Shown here piece after piece: positions 1 to 5,990 of a DNA stretch of 7,522 nt. Numbering within the stretch: the first letter of the stretch is position 1; each line of letters opens with the position of its first letter. The notes below the pieces were generated by a model, which did not search any database, was not told the origin of the DNA, and worked only from the letters and a program-made list of their open reading frames with translations. This DNA is from Verrucomicrobiota bacterium. Lineage in GTDB: Bacteria; Verrucomicrobiota; Verrucomicrobiia; Limisphaerales; JAHEOI01. Location of the stretch: the NCBI GenBank assembly GCA_018610125.1, contig JAHEOI010000193.1, positions 1 through 7,522 on the forward strand. Reading direction: 5' to 3'. The position numbers were made by a program, and so were the translations under genes.

Positions 1-693
1 AACCCCCCCACTCGTACAGGCCGCCCCCGGACCGACACCGACAAGGACACCGGCAACGCCGCATTGCATCAGCTCATACGTCACCTTGTAGGTGACGGTA
101 TTGCCGACAATCACCGGAATTTTGAGTCCCTTGCAGAGCTTCTCCAAGTCGAGGGTCTTGTACTGGGAAGAGACATGGCGGACAGTCGATACGGTCGATT
201 GGACAAAAAACACGTCCGCACCCGCCTCCTGGGCGACAGCCGAATATTGCTCCGCCTTTTGGGGAATCGAGCTCACAGCCGCCAGCCCGCCACTCTCCTT
301 GAGCTCCTCAACGCGCTGGGCAATCAGCTTCTCCTTAACAGGCTCCTGGTAGATCTTCTGGATCAGCGTCGTGACTTCGTCTTTGTTGGCATTGACCACC
401 TGCTCCAAGACCTCGGATGGATTCTCATAGCGGGTCTGCACCCCCTCGAGGTTGACCACCCCCATCCCACCAAGCCGTGCCATTTCCCGACAGAAGTGGA
501 CGTCGGTCACACCATCCATCGCACTGGCCAGGATAGGGATTTGCAGCGGCATGCTGCCTTCGTTCGGAAACGGGATTTCAAACCGGGTGTCAACCTCCTC
601 CGGATTGATAGTCACCTCTCCCGGGACCAAAGCGATTTCATCGAACCCGTAGCAGACACGAGCCCTTCGGTTACGACCTATCCACATTCCCAT
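1..693 (-). CDS. guaB3: GuaB3-type IMP dehydrogenase-family protein, 3' end cut by window edge
   Basis: This is the first 231 codons of a GuaB3-family protein; no stop is reached before position 1. Visible hallmarks are the N-terminal IGRNRRARVCYGFDEIALVPG block, ILASAMDGVTDV (about residues 54-65), GVVNLEGVQTRYE, AAVSSIP, FFVQSTVSTVRH and the catalytic loop GVGPGAACTSGGV with the nucleophile Cys226. This is a TIM-barrel purine enzyme; the family relates to GuaB, which oxidises IMP to XMP with NAD, and GuaB3 enzymes lack the CBS pair, as here. The ATG at 693 fits the family N-terminus; a second ATG lies two codons in. No clear ribosome binding site precedes either. It starts 21 bases after the zinc-ribbon gene and probably shares its transcript. 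One oddity is that Arg, usual after ACT(S/T) in relatives I recall, is Gly229 here. Confidence 0.9.
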   Translation of the reverse strand, partial: MGMWIGRNRRARVCYGFDEIALVPGEVTINPEEVDTRFEIPFPNEGSMPLQIPILASAMDGVTDVHFCREMARLGGMGVVNLEGVQTRYENPSEVLEQVVNANKDEVTTLIQKIYQEPVKEKLIAQRVEELKESGGLAAVSSIPQKAEQYSAVAQEAGADVFFVQSTVSTVRHVSSQYKTLDLEKLCKGLKIPVIVGNTVTYKVTYELMQCGVAGVLVGVGPGAACTSGGV

Positions 694-714
694 AGTTTAC
701 AATGCCAAATGATA

Positions 715-939
715 TCAAAAGTATATGCTGTCATTCATGATGCCACATTGGGGGCAGCAGGAGCGATCGACATCGGCATCATCCGTGTAAACGAACCCGC
801 ATGATTCACAGCGAAACACGTGATCCTCGCTCGGCCTCGGCTCGAACCGCTTTTGCCGATAGTCATAGTATAGGGCCACGACGGAAAGACCGGCAAGGAA
901 AGAAACGACATAGGCAAAGAGGAGACTGTTGACACTCAT
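715..939 (-). CDS. Small membrane-anchored zinc-ribbon protein
   Basis: A 74-residue protein of no recognised named family. Residues about 5-24 form one hydrophobic segment, followed by a basic stretch (YRQKRFEPR), which suggests a membrane anchor with the C-terminal part in the cytoplasm. That part has two cysteine pairs, C44-x2-C47 and C62-x2-C65 (with an extra C61), the spacing of a zinc ribbon that would hold one metal ion. The ATG at 939 overlaps the stop of the TonB-like gene as ATGA, so translation is probably coupled. The context, last of four genes after ExbB/ExbD/TonB-like proteins, suggests an accessory or assembly role in that complex; this is inference only. The gene is short, but the overlap, the composition and the clear domain pattern argue that it is real. 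Confidence 0.8.
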   Translation of the reverse strand: MSVNSLLFAYVVSFLAGLSVVALYYDYRQKRFEPRPSEDHVFRCESCGFVYTDDADVDRSCCPQCGIMNDSIYF

Positions 940-1766
940 AAAGCCTGGGAGCTCGTCACCGAGGAGGCCTCGCCGGTCTCATCATTCGGCTCGGGAGCAA
1001 CGGTTCGCCACTGATATTCGAGCCGCCCCCACGTCAGGGCATCCTTGCCGGCCTCGCTGCCGTTGCTCGAGCCGGCATCCGACAACGGTTTAAACCGGGC
1101 GCGCTTGGCGTGCTCGACCGCCTTACGGTCCGCTTCCGAGGAACCGCTGGAGTCAATCAAAAGCGTCGACAGGGGCCTGCCTTGGGCATCGACCGCCGCC
1201 CGCACCACACTATTGCTTACCAAGGTCTCATTCGCAATCAACGGCAGTTCCCGGGAGGTCACCAAAGACCGGTCAGCCAATTCGCCTTTGATCAGCAACC
1301 GGGATTGTTGTGCCAGCACCGATCGGGTGGGAAAAGTGTCCCGAAATTCGGGCTTCTCCTTTTTGGCCATGCTATACCGAGCCGGCTCATAGCTCTCCAT
1401 GAGCTCGTCGAATGTCGTTCCCAAGCGTTCGGGCGAAGGCTTCAACCAAGCCGGTTCCGCGCTCCATTCGTACAGCTCGTGCTTTAACGGCTTACTGTTG
1501 AGCCAGGCACTGCCCGAGGCCCCTTCGGGATTCGGCAACCCCAACAGCGACGGATCCCTGATAGCGACCAGGCTCATTTCGTTGGTCGGTTGATGATCTT
1601 TCCCCGATACAAGCGCATACCGCACCTTTTTGCCTTTTGCCTTTCGGGAAGGGACCTCTTCACCGGAAAAGAGGTAGATCAACAAAACCTGGAGCACCAT
1701 CACGACCCCGATCGTGGTGATCCAACGCAATCGGGACCACGGAATCGGAAGCAACTGCTCACTCAT
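936..1766 (-). CDS. TonB-like single-pass membrane protein (energy-transducer family, divergent)
   Basis: A 276-residue protein. A short cytoplasmic N-terminus (MSEQLLPIPWSRLRW) leads into a transmembrane segment at about 16-33, then a long periplasmic part. Residues about 187-226 (VVRAAVDAQGRP, LLIDSSGSSEADRKAV, ARFKPL) match the TonB C-terminal domain pattern: a strand, a G-x-P turn, an SSG motif, a helix and an F-x-P end. A last strand (WGRLEYQW) and an acidic, Ser-rich tail follow. The proline-rich spacer of classical TonB is absent. The middle section, about 50-180, is unassigned and contains DPSLLGLPNPEGASGSAW. I chose the ATG at 1766 because GGAAG lies 8 bases upstream; an in-frame GTG at 1811 would overlap the exbD stop as GTGA but has no ribosome binding site. 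Family role: passing energy from an ExbB/ExbD motor to an outer-membrane or periplasmic partner. Confidence 0.75.
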   Translation of the reverse strand: MSEQLLPIPWSRLRWITTIGVVMVLQVLLIYLFSGEEVPSRKAKGKKVRYALVSGKDHQPTNEMSLVAIRDPSLLGLPNPEGASGSAWLNSKPLKHELYEWSAEPAWLKPSPERLGTTFDELMESYEPARYSMAKKEKPEFRDTFPTRSVLAQQSRLLIKGELADRSLVTSRELPLIANETLVSNSVVRAAVDAQGRPLSTLLIDSSGSSEADRKAVEHAKRARFKPLSDAGSSNGSEAGKDALTWGRLEYQWRTVAPEPNDETGEASSVTSSQAL

Positions 1767-1774
1767 AGACTGAT

Positions 1775-1779
1775 CTTCC
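1775..1779 (-). promoter_or_regulatory. Ribosome binding site deciding the TonB-like start
   Basis: The minus strand reads GGAAG here, 8 bases before the ATG at 1766. No comparable site precedes the alternative GTG at 1811, so this site favours the shorter 276-residue product. Confidence 0.55.
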
Positions 1780-1807
1780 AAAATCCAAAGCGTTTTTTTG
1801 GAGCCCC

Positions 1808-2230
1808 TCACTCGGAGCTCGAAACCGGATTCGAACGGGTTCCCAGCACCACCTGGCTGACGCCGACGTCGCGCGCCATGACACTCAATTCCACCACTTG
1901 TTGATGCGGAACCCGGCGATCTGCAAGAATGACCAGCGTCAATGGCTCTTCCGCAGTTTCACGGGCTTGTGCCAACGCGTCTTCCAACGCCGCCCTCTCA
2001 ATGACTTGATTCTGATAATACAGATTGCCACCGGAGTCAACCGCGACGATCACCTTCGGATTGGACGCGCCGGGCAGGCCTGAAGCAGCCGGCAGCTCGA
2101 TCTCGACCCCGGGCGGGAACACAAGATAGGTGTTGAGCAACAAGAAGATGACCAACAGGAAGAAGACCGAGGCAAATGGGATAACATCAAAGTGACCTCG
2201 AAAAATCTTGGCATTCCGTGGGAACCTCAT
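1808..2230 (-). CDS. exbD: ExbD/TolR-like subunit lacking the usual transmembrane aspartate
   Basis: A 140-residue protein with ExbD/TolR architecture: a short basic N-terminus, one transmembrane helix at about 16-35, and a periplasmic domain that begins after FPPGVEIELP and includes the typical NLYYQNQVI strand and LVILADRRVPHQQVVELSVMARDVGVSQVVLGT end. In E. coli ExbD the helix starts VTPFIDV, and its Asp25 is the proton-carrying residue. Here the matching stretch is VIPFASV, so that position is Ser21 (codon TCG). The nearest acid is Asp15, six residues earlier at the membrane edge. The start ATG overlaps the exbB stop as ATGA. The partner is clearly the adjacent ExbB-like protein, but whether the pair uses proton flow is uncertain. 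Confidence 0.85.
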   Translation of the reverse strand: MRFPRNAKIFRGHFDVIPFASVFFLLVIFLLLNTYLVFPPGVEIELPAASGLPGASNPKVIVAVDSGGNLYYQNQVIERAALEDALAQARETAEEPLTLVILADRRVPHQQVVELSVMARDVGVSQVVLGTRSNPVSSSE

Positions 2231-2904
2231 GACTCACGCAGCGTCGAATGCTCCGAAATCATATTGACGATCTCCATGGAGGCCTTTTCCATGTCCAGCA
2301 CGATACTGTTCACCCGACTGACGAGGTAATTGTAAGCGGCATAGCTTGGAATGGCCACGGCCAACCCCCCAGCGGTGCAGATCAGTGCCTGCCAAATGCC
2401 GGCCGACAAGTCACCCACCTGAGCCGATAACCCGGCCTGCTCAAGTTGATTGAAAACGCGAATGAATCCCAGCACCGTCCCCATCAAGCCGAGTAACGGC
2501 GCAATTTGGGCCACCGTGGCCAACAGGCTCAGTTTCTTCTCAAGTCGAGGGACTTCCATCAAACCCGCTTCTTCCAAGGCTTCACGCATCCCTTCTCGTC
2601 CCCTTTCCCGGTTTAGGAGAGCCACTTTGACCAACCTGGCCACCGGACCGGGAGTCGCATCGCATATCGAAATGGCTTCAATGATGTTCTCCCGCTTCAA
2701 GACGTTTCGGAACCCGGTTAGGAACTCGGTCGAATTGATCTGAGCCCGGTGATAATGCAAAACCCGCTCAAGAAAGACCGTCACGGTGACAGCCCCAAGG
2801 AAGAGCAGCACCCACATCATTGGGCCACCGTAGGCAAGCAATTTTGGCAACATAATGTTCGTTAAGTTAACATCCCTAACGCCCGCAGCCTCTCGGTTGT
2901 ACAC
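2227..2904 (-). CDS. exbB: ExbB/TolQ/MotA-family inner-membrane motor subunit
   Basis: A 225-residue protein with the three-helix layout of the MotA/TolQ/ExbB family: helices at about 29-47, 127-148 and 172-193, with a cytoplasmic region between the first two (GPVARLVKVALLNRERGREGMREALEE). The conserved blocks ATVAQIAPLLGLMGTVLGFI and GIWQALICTAGGLAVAIPSY are intact, including Thr143 and Thr177, which match the channel-lining threonines Thr148 and Thr181 of E. coli ExbB. The protein forms the stator ring around ExbD. The start is uncertain: a GTG at 2904 (weak GAGAT upstream) gives this length, while the ATG at 2853 gives MLPKLLAYGGPMMW, closer to typical family N-termini. It is the first gene of the left operon. 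Confidence 0.9.
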   Translation of the reverse strand: MYNREAAGVRDVNLTNIMLPKLLAYGGPMMWVLLFLGAVTVTVFLERVLHYHRAQINSTEFLTGFRNVLKRENIIEAISICDATPGPVARLVKVALLNRERGREGMREALEEAGLMEVPRLEKKLSLLATVAQIAPLLGLMGTVLGFIRVFNQLEQAGLSAQVGDLSAGIWQALICTAGGLAVAIPSYAAYNYLVSRVNSIVLDMEKASMEIVNMISEHSTLRES

Positions 2905-3087
2905 CTATCTCGTTTCAGATTCAATCGCCACCGTCAAGTCCCCTTTTGGTCAACTCCCAACGAAAATGGGACACTTCGTGGAGAGGACGTCGAGTGGACC
3001 TCGCCGTCGCCGACCCTCAACCAAGAACAAGCGCCCCCAACACCTTTCTTCTTGTCTTGATCGACCATTACTCAAAGAGTGGAACCT
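2905..3087. other. Divergent intergenic region (exbB-like gene / dUTPase)
   Basis: About 180 bases separate two divergent starts, so promoters for both directions are expected here. On the minus strand TTGACC (2953-2948) and TTGACG (2937-2932) resemble -35 boxes, but neither has a convincing -10 box at 16-18 bases. A small inverted repeat, TCCCA at 2955-2959 and TGGGA at 2967-2971, could be a weak hairpin or operator. No gene-like reading frame is supported. Confidence 0.4.
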
Positions 3088-3468
3088 ATGGAACAATCGG
3101 ATCAATTGCGCGAATTATTCCGAATGCAAAAGGCCTTGAATGCTCGCATCGGCATCGAGACCGACGAGCTCGATGAGGCCGAGAAGACCAAATGGGTATT
3201 AAATTTCTCGAGAGCGATGTCTCAGGAGCTGGCCGAGCTCGTCGACAGTGTCCCATGGAAGTGGTGGGCCCAATACCAGCAGTTCGATGAGCAAAATGCC
3301 CGAGTGGAGGTTGTCGATCTCTTCCATTTCCTAATCAGCCTCGCTCAAGTATTGGGAATGGATGCCGACGACGTCTACAATGCCTACCTCAAAAAGAACG
3401 AGGTCAACCTGCAACGCCAAGATTCCGGGTACCGGGAAAAGGACCACTCCGACTCCGAGCATATTTAG
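3088..3468 (+). CDS. Dimeric-type dUTPase (all-alpha NTP pyrophosphatase superfamily)
   Basis: A 126-residue, mostly helical protein resembling the dUTPase_2 family, which hydrolyses dUTP to dUMP and pyrophosphate and so keeps uracil out of DNA and supplies thymidylate synthesis. Metal-binding motifs are present: E47-L-A-E50 followed by DSVPWKWW, and E74-V-V-D77 followed by LFHFLISLAQ. The C-terminal KKNEVNLQRQDSGY block is also characteristic of this family. It is short compared with the Campylobacter or trypanosomal enzymes (over 200 residues), so it is a minimal version. I chose the ATG at 3088 because a GAGTGG site lies about 5 bases upstream; an in-frame GTG at 3079 would add three residues. 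dCTP/dUTP pyrophosphatase activity is an alternative. A terminator follows at 3508. Confidence 0.85.
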   Translation: MEQSDQLRELFRMQKALNARIGIETDELDEAEKTKWVLNFSRAMSQELAELVDSVPWKWWAQYQQFDEQNARVEVVDLFHFLISLAQVLGMDADDVYNAYLKKNEVNLQRQDSGYREKDHSDSEHI

Positions 3469-3507
3469 CAAGATGTTGTATCAAGCAATGGGCTCGCCTC
3501 CGTGATA

Positions 3508-3536
3508 GGGACGTTCTCCCGGAGGTCCCCTTTTTT
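3508..3536 (+). terminator. Rho-independent terminator after the dUTPase gene
   Basis: GGGAC (3508-3512) plus CTC (3516-3518) pair with GAG (3522-3524) plus GTCCC (3525-3529), with a GTT bulge and a CCG loop. A run of six T follows at 3531-3536. CCTCCG at 3497-3502 could pair instead with CGGAGG at 3520-3525, giving an alternative fold. Confidence 0.75.
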
Positions 3537-3560
3537 CTAACCCCTATGTCGTAATCCCGG

Positions 3561-3584
3561 CTTGGTTCTCAAGGGGGAGCCAAG
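3561..3584 (+). promoter_or_regulatory. recF: Hairpin enclosing the recF ribosome binding site
   Basis: CTTGG (3561-3565) and CTC (3568-3570) can pair with GAG (3577-3579) and CCAAG (3580-3584), with a TT bulge and the loop AAGGGG. The likely ribosome binding site of recF, AGGGGGAG at 3572-3579, sits in the loop and 3' arm, so the fold could reduce recF translation. This was read by eye and no folding energy was calculated. Confidence 0.4.
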
Positions 3585-3589
3585 GCATA

Positions 3590-4693
3590 GTGTCATCGAT
3601 GCACTTGGCGCACTTAAGGCTGCGTGATTTTCGAAATTATGCCCGATTGGATGTCGATTTCGGCGCCGGCTTCCATTTACTTCTCGGCGACAATGCACAA
3701 GGCAAAACGAACCTATTGGAAGCAATCTACGTGCTGGCTTCCCTCCGATCGTTTCGGGGGGTTGGGAGCTCTCAGCTCGTTCGAGCGGGGCAAAAAGCCT
3801 ATTTCATCGGCGCCGGCGTCACCGGACGAGCATCCCATGAGGTCAAGATGTACTGGTCTCATCAAGAGCGCAAATTGACGCTGGACGGACAGCCGGTCCG
3901 TCGTTTAACGGATTATTATGGGACTCTGAGAGTCGTCATCTTCTGCACGGAAGACCTGCAGCTCATCAAGGGACCAGCCAAGGCACGCCGCCGATTCCTC
4001 GATCTTTTGTTGGCTCAGACCCATCCCTACTACCTCCCTTTGCTCCAGCGGTATACGCGGACCCTTCGTGCCCGGAACGCGCTCCTTAAACAACCGACAC
4101 CCGACAACGGAACCCTGCAAAGCTTCACAAAGGAGCTCATCGAGGCCGGCGAGCAACTGATTTCACTTCGGAAAGCCTTGATCCCCAAGCTCTCTCCACT
4201 CGTTCGCCTCGCTTATCGTCGGATCGTTAATGCGACCGAAGAATTCCGCATGACCTATCGGCCAAGTGTCCAACGCGATTTCTCTGTCGAGCTTACCAAT
4301 AGCCGTGAAAAAGAGCGGCAATACAAAACCACGGTGGTTGGACCCCATCGGGATGAATTGCAATTGCTAATCGATGAGCGTCACGCAGGTCAGTTTGCGA
4401 GTGAAGGACAAAAGCGAAGCTTGGCGATCGCCCTCAAGACAGCGCAAGCCGAATATCTCACCGGCGTCCATGGATCGTTGCCGATTCTCCTGATCGATGA
4501 TGTCATGGGCGAGCTCGACACCCATCGACGCTCCGCTTTTTTTCCATTGCTATCACGCGTCAAAGCAGGCCATGGTCAAGTCTTCATGACCTGCACTGAA
4601 GAGAACTGGCCTCAAGACCTAGCCCAAGATTGGCACCGTTGGCGGGTCGAAAACGGCACGGTCACCGCACACCCCGCTTCTTTGTCTTCGTAA
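3590..4693 (+). CDS. recF: DNA replication and repair protein RecF
   Basis: A full-length RecF of 367 residues, near the usual size. It is an SMC/ABC-like ATPase that helps load RecA at single-strand gaps with RecO and RecR. It shows the N-terminal LRLRDFRNY strand, Walker A GDNAQGKT (33-40), the IFCTEDLQLIKG..RRRFLD block (117-138), GPHRDEL (251-257), the ABC-type signature SEGQKRS (271-277) and Walker B ILLIDD followed by the D-loop GELD (299-310). The GTG start at 3590 has AGGGGGAG ten bases upstream; the in-frame ATG at 3599 gives MHLAHLRLRDFRNY, more typical of RecF, but with a spacing of 19 bases. Neither dnaA, dnaN nor gyrB, the usual neighbours, is adjacent. Confidence 0.96.
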   Translation: MSSMHLAHLRLRDFRNYARLDVDFGAGFHLLLGDNAQGKTNLLEAIYVLASLRSFRGVGSSQLVRAGQKAYFIGAGVTGRASHEVKMYWSHQERKLTLDGQPVRRLTDYYGTLRVVIFCTEDLQLIKGPAKARRRFLDLLLAQTHPYYLPLLQRYTRTLRARNALLKQPTPDNGTLQSFTKELIEAGEQLISLRKALIPKLSPLVRLAYRRIVNATEEFRMTYRPSVQRDFSVELTNSREKERQYKTTVVGPHRDELQLLIDERHAGQFASEGQKRSLAIALKTAQAEYLTGVHGSLPILLIDDVMGELDTHRRSAFFPLLSRVKAGHGQVFMTCTEENWPQDLAQDWHRWRVENGTVTAHPASLSS

Positions 4694-4704
4694 TTGCCCT
4701 GATA

Positions 4705-4735
4705 GGGACCTCGTCCCCGAGGTCCCACTCTTTTG
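4705..4735 (+). terminator. Rho-independent terminator after recF
   Basis: A perfect 9-base stem, GGGACCTCG (4705-4713) with CGAGGTCCC (4718-4726), and a TCCC loop, starts 11 bases after the recF stop. A T-rich tail (ACTCTTTTG) follows. The GATAGGGAC lead-in is shared with the dUTPase terminator. Confidence 0.8.
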
Positions 4736-4761
4736 TCCGACGTCGGTACCAAGAGAGAAGT

Positions 4762-4782
4762 GGCACGTCCGGGAGAACGTCC
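4762..4782 (-). terminator. Possible terminator of the M29 peptidase transcript
   Basis: On the minus strand GGACGT (4782-4777) pairs with ACGT plus CC (4768-4762), with one bulged G and the loop TCTCCCGG. A pyrimidine-rich but imperfect tail (ACTTCTCTCTT) follows. It lies 30 bases past the M29 stop. Its first 15 bases repeat those of the dUTPase terminator exactly. The weak tail keeps confidence low. Confidence 0.4.
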
Positions 4783-4812
4783 GATCAAGGAGGGGATCCC
4801 ATTCGTTTTTCC

Positions 4813-5925
4813 CTACTTTTTCAAATTGGTGGGATTGAGCGGCTTAAGATCCTTGGGCATGAAGAGGCCGTCCTTTCGGATCAGCTCCCCGTCAAACCAG
4901 ACTTCGCCACCTCCCCATTCAGGGCGCTGGATCAATACCATGTCCCAATGGACCGCGGAGCGATTGCCATTATCTGCCTGCTCATAAGCCTGACCGGGCG
5001 TGAAGTGCAATGAGCCGGCAATCTTCTCATCGAACAAGGTATCGCACATCGGCTGCTCGATGTAAGGATTGAATCCCAATGCAAACTCACCCACATAGCG
5101 TGCGCCCGAATCGGTATCGAGGATCTCATTGAGCCGCTTGGTATTGTTCGAGCTCGCATCGACAATCTTGCCGTTCTTAAATTCCAGCCGCACATCCTCG
5201 AAGCGCGTGCCGGAGTAGATTGTCGGGGTATTGTATTGGATGGTCCCGTTGACCGAGCTCTTGGTCGGGCAACTGAAGACCTCGCCATCCGGAATATTCC
5301 GCGTGCCTTGGCAGGCCACCGCCGGAATGCCATTGATACTAAAGCTCAACTCGGTGCCCGGGCTTTTGATATCGACTCGATCCGCTTCCTGCATCCGCGT
5401 CACCAAGGGCTCCATGGCCTTGGCCATCTTCCGGTAATTCATCGTTGTGACCGAGAAATAGAAATCTTCAAAGGCCTCGGTGCTCATTCCGGCGGCCTGG
5501 GCCATGCTCGGCGTCGGCCATCGGAGCACGACCCAACGGGTCTTGTTGACCCGATGATTCTGCACCGGTCGGAGGGTCTTACTAAAGAGGGCCAGGCGAT
5601 CGCTGGGAACATCCGAAGTCTCACTGGCATTATAGCTGCCGCGCACGGCAATGAATGCCTGCGCCTTTTTGACACGATGCATCTCGATGTCCCTTACCAA
5701 ACGCGCATGCTCCTGATCGGTATCCTTAAGGAGCTCGCGCGAGACCCGACTGTGGCGAATTTCGACCAGCGGGATGCCCCCGGCCGCTCGAACAGCCCGG
5801 ATCAATTCAACCGCAAAATCATCCGGCACATCGGCCAGATCGATCATGGTATGGTCACCTTCCTGAATCCCTGTAGAATATTCGACTAATAGCTTTGCCA
5901 GTTTTGTGTATCGTGTATCAACCAT
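4813..5925 (-). CDS. M29-family metalloaminopeptidase (AmpS/AmpT type)
   Basis: A 370-residue cytoplasmic exopeptidase of the M29 family, which removes N-terminal residues using two metal ions (Zn or Co). The C-terminal half carries the expected active-site set in order: Glu215 in NIPDGEVFSCP, Glu280 in VGEFALGFNP, His307 and Tyr314 in SLHFTPGQAYE, and His326 and Asp328 in SAVHWDMV. It is shorter than the roughly 410-residue Thermus enzyme, mainly between His307 and His326 and in the N-terminal domain, but no key residue is missing. The ATG at 5925 is supported by GGAAGTGAT immediately upstream, close to a full match to the 16S rRNA end. It lies 65 bases downstream of mazG and is probably the last gene of the proB-mazG transcript. 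Its natural substrates cannot be told from sequence. Confidence 0.92.
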   Translation of the reverse strand: MVDTRYTKLAKLLVEYSTGIQEGDHTMIDLADVPDDFAVELIRAVRAAGGIPLVEIRHSRVSRELLKDTDQEHARLVRDIEMHRVKKAQAFIAVRGSYNASETSDVPSDRLALFSKTLRPVQNHRVNKTRWVVLRWPTPSMAQAAGMSTEAFEDFYFSVTTMNYRKMAKAMEPLVTRMQEADRVDIKSPGTELSFSINGIPAVACQGTRNIPDGEVFSCPTKSSVNGTIQYNTPTIYSGTRFEDVRLEFKNGKIVDASSNNTKRLNEILDTDSGARYVGEFALGFNPYIEQPMCDTLFDEKIAGSLHFTPGQAYEQADNGNRSAVHWDMVLIQRPEWGGGEVWFDGELIRKDGLFMPKDLKPLNPTNLKK

Positions 5926-5990
5926 ATCACTTCCAAATTTTCGTCTCGATCGATGCCCTCACTCCGCCACTCCCACACCCTGCCACGCCG

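Noticed and set aside
64..804. Long plus-strand open frame (246 codons)
   Set aside because: It lies antisense to guaB3 and the zinc-ribbon gene, shows no recognisable domain, and guaB3 on the other strand matches its family from end to end.
1767..1811. GTG at 1811 as the start of the TonB-like gene
   Set aside because: It would give a neat GTGA overlap, but no ribosome binding site precedes it, whereas the ATG at 1766 has GGAAG at good spacing. It is kept as an alternative only.
2932..2953. Two TTGAC boxes on the minus strand as a sigma-70 promoter of the exbB-like gene
   Set aside because: No matching -10 box lies 16-18 bases downstream of either, so I do not annotate a promoter.
2855..3176. 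Plus-strand open frames across the divergent region
   Set aside because: They overlap the exbB-like start and the dUTPase start, have no ribosome binding site, and their composition does not look like a real protein.
3497..3525. Alternative CCTCCG/CGGAGG pairing as an antiterminator
   Set aside because: The stem is only 6 bases with a 17-base loop, and no leader peptide or ligand-binding structure is visible upstream.
5236..5889. Plus-strand open frame of 217 codons
   Set aside because: It is antisense to the M29 peptidase, whose active-site residues are all present; the open frame is a by-product of its codon use.
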